Shown in pieces: positions 1-7,753 of a stretch of DNA of 64,000 nt; position 1 is the first letter of the stretch; each line of letters begins with the position of its first letter. The DNA comes from an uncultured Clostridia bacterium (GTDB lineage Bacteria > Bacillota_A > Clostridia > TANB77 > CAG-508). The notes below the pieces were generated by a model. It did no database searches and had not been told where the DNA came from. It saw only the letters and a list, made by a program, of their open reading frames with translations. The stretch spans positions 1-64,000 of the forward strand of contig CANQEA010000001.1 in NCBI GenBank assembly GCA_947594095.1. Reading direction: 5' to 3'. Both the position numbers and the translations under genes were made by a program.

Positions 1-113
1 GATGAATGTAAGGGAGTAGGATTAGAGATAGGCACTAATTCGAAGCGAAAGGCTATCAAATATATTTTGATAGAAGATATAGTCAGTGCTAATAGTAATA
101 TTAGATAAAAATG
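1..113 (+). other. 3' end of an intervening element in nrdD, probably a group I intron
   Basis: The NrdD-like reading frame begins abruptly at the conserved Cys-Arg-Thr codons at 114, and nothing upstream in any frame reads like NrdD. Just before it, the sequence around 82-92 (AAGATATAGTC) matches the conserved P7/S element of group I introns. It is preceded by a hairpin (CTATCAAA...TTTGATAG, about 53-73) in the place expected for P8, and a G sits at 113 as expected for the last intron base. Frame 1 is open from base 1 to a TAA at 106-108, so a homing endonuclease C-terminus may overlap it. The insertion point before a catalytic-site cysteine is typical of phage nrd introns. The 5' part is outside the window, so the class is inferred. 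Confidence 0.6.
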
Positions 114-1067
114 TGTAGAACAGCTAATGGTTGGGATATAAATGGTTTAGGCCAACTAAAAGACGGTAGGGGAAATATTTGCCCAGTAACAATTATTCTT
201 CCTACCCTTGCAATGGAAGCAAATAGAGACGTTGAAACCTTCATGCAATTACTTGATCAGAAATTACATGAAGCAAAAGACATGTTAATTGAAAGATTTA
301 ATTTCATTGCAAGCCAATCTCCCAAAGCAGCAACTTTTATGTATGAAAATCATATAATGGCTGGTTATGTACCTGAAGAAGGTATTCGTTCAGCCTTAAA
401 ACATGGTACATTAGCAATTGGACAATTAGGATTAGCAGAAACACTTCAATTGCTTATTGGTACAGATCAAACAACAGATACTGGAATGGAGTTAGCTAAA
501 AGAATTGAAGCTTTATTTAAGAAAAGATGTGCTGAATTTAAGGAAGAATATAAGCTCAATTTTGGTGTTTATTATACTCCTGCAGAAAATCTTTGCAAAA
601 CTGCAATGACCAAATTTAAGCAAAAATATGGTGTTATTCCTAACGTATCTGATAAGAAATATTTCACCAACAGTATTCATGTTCCTGTTTGGCATAAATT
701 AAATGCATTTGAGAAGATTGATATTGAATCTCAATTAACAGGATATAGTTCTGCAGGTTGTATTACTTATGTGGAATTAGATTCATCTTCAGTACATAAT
801 ATAGATGCAATTGAAAAGATTGTTAATTACGCAATGGATAAAGATATTCCTTATTTTGCAATTAATGTACCTAATGATTTGTGCTTAAACTGTGGCTTTA
901 CTGGAGAAATGAATGATCATTGCCCCCAATGCGGATCCGGGGATATCCAACAATTACGTAGGGTAACTGGGTATTTAACCGGCAATTATAAAACAGCATT
1001 TAATGAAGGAAAACAACAAGAAGTTGAAATGAGAGTAAAACACACAGGCGTTGAAGTGGAGGAATGA
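114..1067 (+). CDS. nrdD: Anaerobic ribonucleoside-triphosphate reductase, 3' exon (partial)
   Basis: Catalytic subunit of class III ribonucleotide reductase, which makes dNTPs without oxygen in the cytoplasm. Visible here are the C-terminal 317 residues or so. They start at the active-site CRT motif (the Met-Gly-Cys-Arg region of the family) and continue through GRGNICPVTI. The zinc ribbon (CLNCGF then CPQC) lies near 885-935, and the glycyl-radical loop RRVTGYLTGN near 955-985, close to the C-terminus as in the family. The N-terminal half lies upstream beyond the intervening element. It is followed directly by the activase gene nrdG. Such a pair suits a strictly anaerobic host. ATG at 111 probably belongs to the intron-exon junction and is not a true start. 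Confidence 0.9.
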   Translation, partial: CRTANGWDINGLGQLKDGRGNICPVTIILPTLAMEANRDVETFMQLLDQKLHEAKDMLIERFNFIASQSPKAATFMYENHIMAGYVPEEGIRSALKHGTLAIGQLGLAETLQLLIGTDQTTDTGMELAKRIEALFKKRCAEFKEEYKLNFGVYYTPAENLCKTAMTKFKQKYGVIPNVSDKKYFTNSIHVPVWHKLNAFEKIDIESQLTGYSSAGCITYVELDSSSVHNIDAIEKIVNYAMDKDIPYFAINVPNDLCLNCGFTGEMNDHCPQCGSGDIQQLRRVTGYLTGNYKTAFNEGKQQEVEMRVKHTGVEVEE

Positions 1068-1072
1068 TTTTT

Positions 1073-1528
1073 ATGCGTTATCTAAACATATTAGATTGTT
1101 CCATAGCAGATGGTGAGGGGGTTAGAGTTGTACTTTTTGTTAGTGGTTGTCCCCACCATTGTTTAGGTTGCCATAATCCTGAAAGCTGGAATTTCAATGC
1201 AGGTAAAGAATTTACCTCCTTTACAATAGCTAAATTGTGTGAATTATTAAATAGGGATTATATAGATGGGCTTACAATTAGTGGTGGAGAACCTTTAGCC
1301 CCTCAAAATAAAGAAACTGTTTTAGATATTTGTAAGCAAATTAAAGAAAAATTCCCTAACAAGAATATTTGGGTCTATACTGGTTATACTATAGATGAAA
1401 AACAAATAGAGGAATTAAAGCCATATATAGATATTATAGTGGATGGTGAGTTTGTTCAAAATTTAAGAGATATTACTTTACCTTTTAGAGGAAGTAGTAA
1501 TCAACGAATATTAAACTTACAGAAGTAA
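1073..1528 (+). CDS. nrdG: Anaerobic ribonucleotide reductase activating protein
   Basis: Radical-SAM activase that generates the glycyl radical on NrdD. The protein has 151 residues, the usual size. The cluster motif CPHHCLGC (CX3CX2C) is near residue 27, and the SGGEPL motif of the SAM fold follows around residue 70. An ATG at 1064 overlaps the nrdD stop but sits too close to the ribosome site GGAGGA (1058-1063). ATG at 1073 has the right spacing and gives the usual MRYLNI start. It is translationally coupled to nrdD. Confidence 0.93.
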   Translation: MRYLNILDCSIADGEGVRVVLFVSGCPHHCLGCHNPESWNFNAGKEFTSFTIAKLCELLNRDYIDGLTISGGEPLAPQNKETVLDICKQIKEKFPNKNIWVYTGYTIDEKQIEELKPYIDIIVDGEFVQNLRDITLPFRGSSNQRILNLQK

Positions 1529-1554
1529 GTTTTTATAAAAAGGATAAATAAAAG

Positions 1555-2184
1555 ATGAAATTAAAAGATTGGATAATTTCTTGTATCTGTACAGGTGTTG
1601 TCTTTTTACTCGGGCTTGTAATGCTAATTACAGGTTGCTGTGTAAATGTGTTGGTAGCTATATCTAGTATTGCTGTGTTTGTACTTGCAGGTGCTGGTGG
1701 AGTAATTTCATTGATTCTCTATCAGCAAGAGTTCTTAAAAGATATTTATGCCTGGGTTAATCATGACATTGCAATAGATAATAAGACATTATGGAAAGTT
1801 GAAGCCCAAGAAATGTACGACAAACTTGAAAAGTACTTAAAAGATCTTGCAGAAAGTGTTGGTAATTTAACTCCTACTGATGGTACTTCTACTCCCACAG
1901 AACCTTGTGATTGTAAAGAACACTTAGAAAACATTGAAAAGATGCTTCAAGATGCTGCATTTGCAGATATAAAAGAAACACTTTCTAAACTTGCTGAGTC
2001 TGAAAACCCTCAAGAAAATGTTGAACTAATAGCTCACATTGATAGTAAAGTAGAAGAAGTTATGCAGCAATTTGAGGAATGTAAAGAACATCTTGAATAT
2101 ATGAGAGATATTCTTGACAAGCTTAAGAAAGGTATCTTTGGTGATGATTTCGACTTCGATGCAGGCATTCAAATAAACAAGTAA
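1555..2184 (+). CDS. Membrane-anchored coiled-coil protein, unknown function
   Basis: A 209-residue protein. Residues 8-55 form two hydrophobic segments separated by a short Cys/Asn turn (GCCVN), so the N-terminus is probably a hairpin in the host membrane. The rest is charged and helical, with two similar stretches (CKEHLENIEKML and CKEHLEYMRDIL) separated by a Pro/Thr linker, which suggests an oligomeric coiled coil. It follows nrdG by 26 bases and ends before a strong terminator, so it is probably cotranscribed with nrdDG. No family recognised; a spanin-like or other membrane-associated role is possible but unsupported. Confidence 0.7.
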   Translation: MKLKDWIISCICTGVVFLLGLVMLITGCCVNVLVAISSIAVFVLAGAGGVISLILYQQEFLKDIYAWVNHDIAIDNKTLWKVEAQEMYDKLEKYLKDLAESVGNLTPTDGTSTPTEPCDCKEHLENIEKMLQDAAFADIKETLSKLAESENPQENVELIAHIDSKVEEVMQQFEECKEHLEYMRDILDKLKKGIFGDDFDFDAGIQINK

Positions 2185-2210
2185 AGAAATATAAATAAAA
2201 ATTTATGGAT

Positions 2211-2253
2211 ATATCTCGGTTATGCTGTATATATAACCGAGATATTTTTTTTT
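2211..2253 (+). terminator. Intrinsic terminator after nrdDG operon
   Basis: A 13-bp perfect stem (2211-2223 with 2233-2245, core CTCGGTTAT) with a 9-base loop is followed by a run of nine T. It closes the nrdD-nrdG-membrane protein unit. Confidence 0.9.
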
Positions 2254-2276
2254 GTTTTTCAGTTTTTTTAAATTGA

Positions 2277-2290
2277 GCTAAATTTTATGT
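2277..2290 (+). promoter_or_regulatory. Candidate late-promoter motif GCTAAATT
   Basis: The sequence GCTAAATTTTATGT lies just after a terminator and about 40 bases before the glycosyltransferase gene at 2325. The same core GCTAAATT recurs after terminators or at operon starts near 17864, 29522, 34572, 52694 and 62111. There is no TTG...TATAAT pair here. Role inferred from position and recurrence. Confidence 0.4.
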
Positions 2291-2324
2291 AAAATAAGTA
2301 AGAATTTTTTGGAGGTGCCTTACT

Positions 2325-3299
2325 TTGATAAGCGTTATTATTCCTCACCATAGAGAAACAGAACAAGAGGTGAGTGGTTTATTTAGTTCACTGAATACAC
2401 AAACAGGTGTCGATTTTAACAATTTCGAATTTATAGTTGTTAATGATGACCCTGATTGTGTCTTAAACTTTGATAATTATATAAATCTTAAAGATAGGAT
2501 TTATCAATTTACCAACCCCAAGATGGGATGGCCTGGCATTAGCAGACAAATAGGTATTGATAATTGTCATGGAGATTACATTACTTTCTGTGATTGTGAT
2601 GATCAATTATATTCACCATTAATTTTTCTAGATATGCTTCAACGTATAAAGAGTGGAGCGGATGTATATAATTACAAGTTTATTCAAGAATGTTTACTTA
2701 ATTTTGCTGATGGTACTTCAGGGTTTAGGTATGTTCCTGAATCAAATACTATCACATGGGTATTTGCTAAGCTTATAAAAAGACAATATCTTATAGATAA
2801 TGATATAAGATTTGCAGATGATATTCAGTGGCATGAAGACACATATTTTAATCTCATACTTTTTATGAGAAACCCTGTATCTGAAATAGTAGATGTTCCC
2901 GCTTATTTATGGAAATATAACTTAAAATCAGTTACAAGACAGAATGAATTTGAATACAGATTTTCTGAATTACCTAGTCTTATCAATGCCGTAGATAGAT
3001 CTATGGATTATGCAGTAAAATATAACTTACAATATAATGCAGGTGAACTTGTTTCTGCAATTACTATTCAATATATGTACTGTAACTGTGTAGAACCTGC
3101 AAGAAAGAAATATCAGAAAAACATAGAAAAGAGATTGTCTCAATTAATCCATAAATGGGATTTAATGGAATTAATCTTTGCAGATGATATGAAGGGTTAC
3201 ATTGAACAAACAATTTCAAATGGTGCTGGTCCCATTATATGGGTACCAGAAGAAGGATTTAAGCACTTTATTGAAAGAATTTATAAAAAATATGAATAA
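2325..3299 (+). CDS. Family 2 glycosyltransferase
   Basis: A 324-residue GT-A fold transferase likely to add a sugar from a nucleotide-sugar donor. The start MISVIIPHHRE, the acidic IVVNDDPD segment, GISRQIGIDN and the metal-binding region FCDCDDQLYSP (about residues 89-99) are the normal order in GT2. Start is TTG at 2325 with a full GGAGGTG ribosome site 8 bases upstream; no ATG alternative keeps the N-terminal beta strand. It precedes two MAGN-family genes. Together with the fibre-adjacent transferases at 57627-62070, it suggests glycosylation of virion surface proteins, although modification of host surface sugars or DNA cannot be excluded. Confidence 0.85.
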   Translation: MISVIIPHHRETEQEVSGLFSSLNTQTGVDFNNFEFIVVNDDPDCVLNFDNYINLKDRIYQFTNPKMGWPGISRQIGIDNCHGDYITFCDCDDQLYSPLIFLDMLQRIKSGADVYNYKFIQECLLNFADGTSGFRYVPESNTITWVFAKLIKRQYLIDNDIRFADDIQWHEDTYFNLILFMRNPVSEIVDVPAYLWKYNLKSVTRQNEFEYRFSELPSLINAVDRSMDYAVKYNLQYNAGELVSAITIQYMYCNCVEPARKKYQKNIEKRLSQLIHKWDLMELIFADDMKGYIEQTISNGAGPIIWVPEEGFKHFIERIYKKYE

Positions 3300-3311
3300 T
3301 TAAAAATAGAG

Positions 3312-3345
3312 CAAGAGAAGGAAAGGAGAGCCTTTTCTTGTTTTA
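3312..3345 (+). terminator. Intrinsic terminator
   Basis: A 10-bp stem (3312-3321 with 3331-3340, one G-T pair) and a 9-base loop are followed by TTTT. It lies between the glycosyltransferase and the first MAGN-family gene. Confidence 0.7.
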
Positions 3346-3385
3346 TAAATAAATAAAAAGTAAGATGAGGAGATAAAAATTTAAT

Positions 3386-4074
3386 ATGGCAGGCAATAGC
3401 TCTATTCAAGTTCTAAGAGGTACAGATAGTTCAATTAAAGCCTCAAGAGAAACTTTACTAGACGGCCAATTACTCTACAACACTACTAAGAATACCCTCA
3501 CTGTGGGGGGGGGGGCAATAATAGTTTAACTAAGTCCCCTATTGCAAGTAGTGAGTTAATTGGTTCAGCATCAAATACATCATTAAAATGGGAATCAAAT
3601 AATTTAACAGTAAATGGATATACAATAGCTCCGCTTTATGCAAAAACATTTAATCTTACAGCCACAAGCTCAGCCTGGAAAGATTCTCAAACTGTAAGTA
3701 GCCTTATGGGTTCTTCTGGATTTTTACAAGTATGTATACAATCTGCTACACCTGGTACACCTTTAAGAATTATAGGTTCTGAAATGTTGTATACTAGTCA
3801 TTTTGATAATAAAGCAGATTATAACGGTTATTCCTTTACTGTTAGACAAGCCCCTAAAAGTACAGGTTTCGGGGCCTCTACTAGTTATGATTATGATTAT
3901 GTTGAATTGGATTATATAAAAATAACTGGTAATTCAGATACAGGCTCTTATACTTGGAGTAAAGCTAATGCTTTTCTTCTTAGAAATCAGCCCTTAATTG
4001 GAATTAAAGGTAATGGTACCACACAGGCTAATTATACATTTACTGTATATTCTTTTGATCCTATTTTAGTATAA
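3386..4074 (+). CDS. MAGN-family putative fibre/receptor-binding protein, poly-G phase-variable, OFF as read
   Basis: Starts MAGNSSIQVLRG, with the module also seen at 4185, 20517, 29608, 30285 and 34759. It resembles the N-terminal attachment module of many phage tail fibres (x-IQ-x-RG ... L-x-GQ ... LY-x-GG). A run of 11 G at 3505-3515 puts the frame into a stop at 3527-3529 after 47 residues. With 12 or 9 G the frame continues GGGGNNSLTKSPIASSE and runs to the TAA at 4072-4074, giving about 229 residues with a beta-rich C-terminal domain (TFTVYSFDPILV at the end). The downstream part is intact and shows no other lesions, so switching or a homopolymer read error is more likely than decay. 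Receptor binding is inferred. Confidence 0.7.
3505..3515 (+). repeat. Poly-G tract (11 G) inside MAGN-family gene
   Basis: Eleven consecutive G followed by CA, 117 bases after the gene start. Full-length frame needs 12 (or 9) G, so the gene is OFF in this sequence. Both wrong registers reach a stop within a few codons. Confidence 0.9.
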
Positions 4075-4184
4075 TAAAAAATCACCTTGCAATGTTTTTT
4101 AGTTATTATAATATAGAGAAAAGCTATTAATTAAATTTAATACTTATTTCATCTTCTTTATTAAAAAGGAGATTATAATAACTT

Positions 4185-4733
4185 ATGGCAGGTAATAATT
4201 CAATACAATTACTAAGGGGTGGTCCTTTGACTCCAAATTCATCTGCAGCACTTTTACCTGGTCAACCATGTGTGGTTGCCCCATTTGGTCTTTTATATGT
4301 AGGAGGAGCACATGAATTAAATGGTTCTGCTTATGCAACTACAAGTATAAGTGTGAAGACTTCCCACCCTATAAATACCGGAGCTAGTATCTTAATAGAG
4401 CTAGAAAGTACAAGTTTAAGATGCTGGGTACCTGTTTTTTGTGATTATGGACTAAGCCGTGTAGTAAGCGTAACAAATTTAATGAGTCTTCAGAAAGCTT
4501 TAAAACCTGTGGTTTATAATGGGCAGTGCAATAATATTCCATGTTCTGGATTTTTAAAAAATAAAAACACTCCAGTATATGGGGCATTTAGTATAGACAG
4601 CATAGGTGGCATGCTTTCTGCTATTTATAAGCAGTCTTCATCATCAGGCTTAGAGACTATAAATGAAAGTATAACAAGCTATAGTTCCTCAGTAGTAGAT
4701 TTATTTAATATATGGAAACCATCCGGTCTTTAA
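4185..4733 (+). CDS. MAGN-family putative fibre/receptor-binding protein, no poly-G (constitutive form)
   Basis: A 182-residue protein starting MAGNNSIQLLRGGPLT. The N-terminal 45-50 residues match the family module (LLPGQP, LLYVGGA). At the point where sister genes carry the G run this gene has ordinary glycine codons (GTA GGA GGA GCA), so it cannot slip. There is no upstream leader ORF. The C-terminal domain is unlike those of the other copies, as expected if copies share an anchor and differ in the tip. Ribosome site AAGGAG lies about 12 bases upstream. A TATAAT-like box at about 4116 may drive it, but a good -35 is not seen. Confidence 0.8.
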   Translation: MAGNNSIQLLRGGPLTPNSSAALLPGQPCVVAPFGLLYVGGAHELNGSAYATTSISVKTSHPINTGASILIELESTSLRCWVPVFCDYGLSRVVSVTNLMSLQKALKPVVYNGQCNNIPCSGFLKNKNTPVYGAFSIDSIGGMLSAIYKQSSSSGLETINESITSYSSSVVDLFNIWKPSGL

Positions 4734-4745
4734 TAAACACCTTAC

Positions 4746-4794
4746 AAGGTCAACTATGAAAATAGTTGATCTTTTTTCTATCTTATCATATAAT
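4746..4794 (+). promoter_or_regulatory. Overlapping terminator-promoter module
   Basis: A 12-bp hairpin (4746-4757 with 4762-4773, GAAA loop) followed by a T-run terminates upstream transcription. Its right arm holds TTGATC (4766-4771), which with exactly 17 bp to TATAAT (4789-4794) forms a sigma-A promoter for the genes from 4826. Confidence 0.85.
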
Positions 4795-4825
4795 ACCAAT
4801 AGAAAACAAGGCGAGGTATATTAAT

Positions 4826-5113
4826 ATGACTAAAAATGAAATCTTCAAAGAACTCATTCCTGACAATACAGATAGAGAGGAATTGATCAATCTTTGTAAA
4901 GCTTTTCTTAGACATTATTACAAAGCAGAAAATTATAATTACCATATGAGGCTTAGAGATTTGCTTGAAAGAACTATCCAGCAATTTGCTTGGATGAATG
5001 GCCTGGATGTAAATTTCAATAAAAACTACCCTGATAAGATCACATTCTTTGACCCAGGTAGAAGTTTCCAGTTCAGGGTAGATGCTCTTGTAGGAAACAT
5101 CATTGAGGAATAA
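4826..5113 (+). CDS. Small unknown protein
   Basis: A 95-residue soluble protein starting MTKNEIFKELIPDNTDREEL. ATG at 4826 is chosen because the GAGGTAT ribosome site lies 8 bases upstream and the promoter -10 is at 4789; the longer frame from 4766 would start within the promoter. First gene of the operon 4826-8828. Mixed helical content, no recognised motif. Confidence 0.75.
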   Translation: MTKNEIFKELIPDNTDREELINLCKAFLRHYYKAENYNYHMRLRDLLERTIQQFAWMNGLDVNFNKNYPDKITFFDPGRSFQFRVDALVGNIIEE

Positions 5114-5118
5114 CAAAT

Positions 5119-5481
5119 ATGGATTTTGAAACATTTTTTGAAAACATTCATAAACTAGATGATATTGCAACTCTTTATAAGTACCTTTATCTTTCAAAAG
5201 ATAATCATGTGGTCCTAAACATCGATAGGTCTGATCATACAGAAACATGGGTAGTCTGGATGGATGATAATATGAGAGTATGGGGTACTGAAAGCTGTGT
5301 TATTCCTCTTAGACTTGACACAACTGATTTGCTTAATGCAATTGAGAATTTAAAGCAGGATCAAGAATACAGACAAATAAAGAATGCATGGGGAGAACCA
5401 TTATTTGGTTCCAGGTGGGCAGAAATTAAATATGATGTCGAGCATATGAAAAATGCAACAAGGTTTAAAAATGAAGAATAA
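5119..5481 (+). CDS. Unknown protein
   Basis: A 120-residue protein starting MDFETFFENIHKLDD, placed 5 bases after the previous gene. It is acidic at the N-terminus, with a beta-type middle (HVVLNIDRSDHTETWVVWMDD). It overlaps the phosphatase-like gene by 11 bases. No family recognised. Confidence 0.7.
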   Translation: MDFETFFENIHKLDDIATLYKYLYLSKDNHVVLNIDRSDHTETWVVWMDDNMRVWGTESCVIPLRLDTTDLLNAIENLKQDQEYRQIKNAWGEPLFGSRWAEIKYDVEHMKNATRFKNEE

Positions 5482-5965
5482 AGTTATAAGGGTGATGTCG
5501 AGAAAAGAGGCAAGTGATTTTAGCTTCACAGACTTCCAAGAAAAAACGATTATTATTTCAATAGCTGCCCTTGACGAATCCGCTAACACCTTCAACAGGA
5601 ACAATCCCAATCTCCTTGACACCCTCTTCCTCAGGTTTGATGATGCAGAGGCTGATGAGTTCAACCACATGACTGAAAGAGATGCTGAGAGAATTATTCA
5701 GTTTGTCAATGATAATCTTGATAGTGCAGATCAAATTGTTGTTCAATGTGGTGCTGGTATTAGTAGAAGTGCAGGTGTAGCAGCAGCTTTGATGTTGATT
5801 CTTAATGGTGATGATAGCCCTATTTTTGATAATCCTAAATTCTGCCCTAACAGATGTTGTTACAGAACCCTTCTTAACATTTTCTTCGGCTCCTTTAATG
5901 AAGAAGAGGTTGAAGAGAAGTTTAAGCACAACATCGAGGTGTGGCGTAAAGAAAATTTAGATTGA
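5471..5965 (+). CDS. Dual-specificity / tyrosine phosphatase-like protein
   Basis: A 164-residue protein. The signature VVQCGAGISRSAGVAAAL around residue 100 is the CX5R P-loop of cysteine-dependent phosphatases (Cys nucleophile, Arg, then Ser). The upstream LFLRFDDAEADEFNHM holds an aspartate in the region where the general acid of the family lies. Such enzymes remove phosphate from protein Tyr/Ser/Thr or from RNA 5' ends; which applies here is not visible. ATG at 5471 is preferred over 5453 because AAGG lies 7 bases upstream. Operon member between small unknown genes. Confidence 0.75.
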   Translation: MKNKVIRVMSRKEASDFSFTDFQEKTIIISIAALDESANTFNRNNPNLLDTLFLRFDDAEADEFNHMTERDAERIIQFVNDNLDSADQIVVQCGAGISRSAGVAAALMLILNGDDSPIFDNPKFCPNRCCYRTLLNIFFGSFNEEEVEEKFKHNIEVWRKENLD

Positions 5966-5973
5966 GGTGATAT

Positions 5974-6144
5974 ATGGATAAAAAAGAGATAGTAGAAGAG
6001 GTACTACATGAAGTTAAAAATGCAATGTTAGTTGTTGCAGTTTATAACGAATATTGTAATAACTGGGAATGTAAGAAACTAAGAGAATATGTGGATGAAA
6101 TTATTAATTACGTAGCCAAAAATTATGGAGTAGAAGTAAAATAA
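5974..6144 (+). CDS. Very small unknown protein
   Basis: A 56-residue frame starting MDKKEIVEEVLHEV, with a GAGGTGA ribosome site 5 bases upstream and tight spacing on both sides. Predicted helical with two Cys (CNNWEC). No function can be assigned. Confidence 0.65.
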   Translation: MDKKEIVEEVLHEVKNAMLVVAVYNEYCNNWECKKLREYVDEIINYVAKNYGVEVK

Positions 6145-6158
6145 AGGGAAAATAAAAA

Positions 6159-6548
6159 ATGGATATGACAGAATACTATGTAAAAAAGAAAGAAACAGAA
6201 GAGATGAGGGATCTTGTACTTGAAGGTCTGCACAAGGGAAATCATAAAGACCCTGATACTGGTGAGCTTTGTCCCTTCTTCGTAAGCCAAATATTCTCAG
6301 TTGTAGATATCTTGCAAGAGCATGGATATCATAAAACAGACAATGCATGTAAAGAGACATTAAAGGAAGTAATTACAAAAATATTGTCTTTAATTAAGGA
6401 AGAAAGAGATGAAATATCATCTTTCCCGAAATCTTCTTTTACAGCTGCTTCACAGGGCTTAACTGGAATGGAAATGGGCTTGAATAGAGCAATATCTGCA
6501 ATAAGGGTTGTTGCATCTAACTATGGTATAGAGTTAGAAAATAATTAA
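6159..6548 (+). CDS. Unknown helical protein
   Basis: A 129-residue soluble, helix-rich protein starting MDMTEYYVKKKETEE, with a ribosome-site-like AAAGGGAA upstream. No motif recognised. Same operon as folD and rtcB. Confidence 0.7.
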   Translation: MDMTEYYVKKKETEEMRDLVLEGLHKGNHKDPDTGELCPFFVSQIFSVVDILQEHGYHKTDNACKETLKEVITKILSLIKEERDEISSFPKSSFTAASQGLTGMEMGLNRAISAIRVVASNYGIELENN

Positions 6549-6568
6549 AAGGAAACGGGGTGAAATAA

Positions 6569-6748
6569 ATGTTTAAATATCGCGTATATGATAAAAATGT
6601 AGGGAAATTCAAAAATGTATTTTTTAAGGATAAGGTAGAGAACCTCACAAAAGTGGAAAAAAGAGAATTTAAAGCTATGTTTGCTAATGATCCTGAGCAT
6701 CCCCATATTCTTAGAGTTATTTCAGGACCCGTAGAGGTAGAAAGATGA
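6569..6748 (+). CDS. Very small unknown protein
   Basis: A 59-residue frame starting MFKYRVYDKNVGKF after GGGGTGA. Its stop overlaps the next start (ATGA at 6745), which supports both genes. Basic, no known motif. Confidence 0.65.
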   Translation: MFKYRVYDKNVGKFKNVFFKDKVENLTKVEKREFKAMFANDPEHPHILRVISGPVEVER

Positions 6749-6927
6749 GGATGAGGGAAGATGAGTTACATGAGCCTAAAAAGACCTGGGTAACAGAAGC
6801 AAATGGTTGGTACAGGTGTTATAAGACCTGTGTTATATGTGGTTTGAAAATGTTAGGTGAAATGGATTACAATTACTGCCCCAAGTGTGGCGCAAGATTC
6901 AAAGAGGTTAAAAATGGTAATAATTGA
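6745..6927 (+). CDS. Small zinc-ribbon protein
   Basis: Sixty residues, with CVICG and CPKCG forming a four-cysteine zinc ribbon typical of small phage accessory proteins of unknown partner. It is coupled through ATGA to the gene before and overlaps the folD start by 14 bases. Confidence 0.7.
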   Translation: MRMREDELHEPKKTWVTEANGWYRCYKTCVICGLKMLGEMDYNYCPKCGARFKEVKNGNN

Positions 6928-7753
6928 CGGAAAGGCAATTGCTCAAAAAGTAAGAAATGAAGTAAAAGAAAATGTTCAAAGAGATAATTTTATTTATCCT
7001 CCTCACCTTGCTATTATCAGAGTAGGCGATGATCCTGCATCTGCTACATATGTAAAAAATAAAACAAAAGCAAGCCAAGAGGTGGGCATTGAAGTAGAAG
7101 ATATTCATCTTACAGAATGTACTCAAGAGAGTCTTGAAAGTCTTATTGAAAATCTTAATTATGAGGAAACCGTTGATGGTATTTTAGTACAACTTCCTCT
7201 TCCTTCCTATCTTGATAGTGATAAAATTCTCAACCTAATTAATCCAAAAAAGGATGTTGATGGATTCACAGATATCAATATGGGTAAGCTCTTTGCAAAT
7301 AAGAAATGTACTATAGCTTGTACGCCTGCAGGTATTATGAGATTGCTTGATGAATATAATATTGAAATTGAGGGTAAGAAGGTAGTTATTGTAGGTCGTT
7401 CCAATATTGTAGGAAAGCCCATGGCTGCTCTTATGCTTAATAGAAATGCCACCGTAACTATATGCCATTCTAAAACTAAAAACTTAAAGGAAGAGTGTTT
7501 GCAGGCAGATATTCTTATTGTTGCAATTGGTAGGTCCAAATTTATTACTGCTGATATGGTAAAAGAAGGTGCAGTAGTTATTGATGTTGGTATCAATAGA
7601 GATGAAAATAATGAACTTTGTGGTGATGTTGATTTTGAAAATGTTGCACCTAAATGCTCCTTTATTACTCCTGTACCTGGAGGAGTAGGACCAATGACAG
7701 TTGCAATGCTTATGAAGAATACATATGAGGCAATGAAGAAAAGATATGAATGA
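6914..7753 (+). CDS. folD: Methylenetetrahydrofolate dehydrogenase / methenyltetrahydrofolate cyclohydrolase
   Basis: A 279-residue bifunctional folate enzyme that interconverts 5,10-methylene- and 10-formyl-tetrahydrofolate using NADP. Family blocks are complete: PPHLAIIRVGDDPASATYVKNK, VQLPLP, the DVDGFTDINMG substrate loop, CTPAGIMRLL, the nucleotide-binding VVIVGRSNIVGKPMAALML, and the C-terminal ITPVPGGVGPMTVAML. The lysine of the YVKNK motif is present. Start at 6914 gives the normal MVIIDGKAIA N-terminus; a longer frame from 6857 only adds sequence shadowing the zinc-ribbon gene. A phage copy would supply one-carbon units for nucleotide synthesis, alongside NrdDG. Confidence 0.95.
   Translation: MVIIDGKAIAQKVRNEVKENVQRDNFIYPPHLAIIRVGDDPASATYVKNKTKASQEVGIEVEDIHLTECTQESLESLIENLNYEETVDGILVQLPLPSYLDSDKILNLINPKKDVDGFTDINMGKLFANKKCTIACTPAGIMRLLDEYNIEIEGKKVVIVGRSNIVGKPMAALMLNRNATVTICHSKTKNLKEECLQADILIVAIGRSKFITADMVKEGAVVIDVGINRDENNELCGDVDFENVAPKCSFITPVPGGVGPMTVAMLMKNTYEAMKKRYE

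Noticed and set aside
3706..4074. Separate gene starting at 3706
   Set aside because: No ribosome site; it is the in-frame remainder of the MAGN gene once the G-run is corrected.
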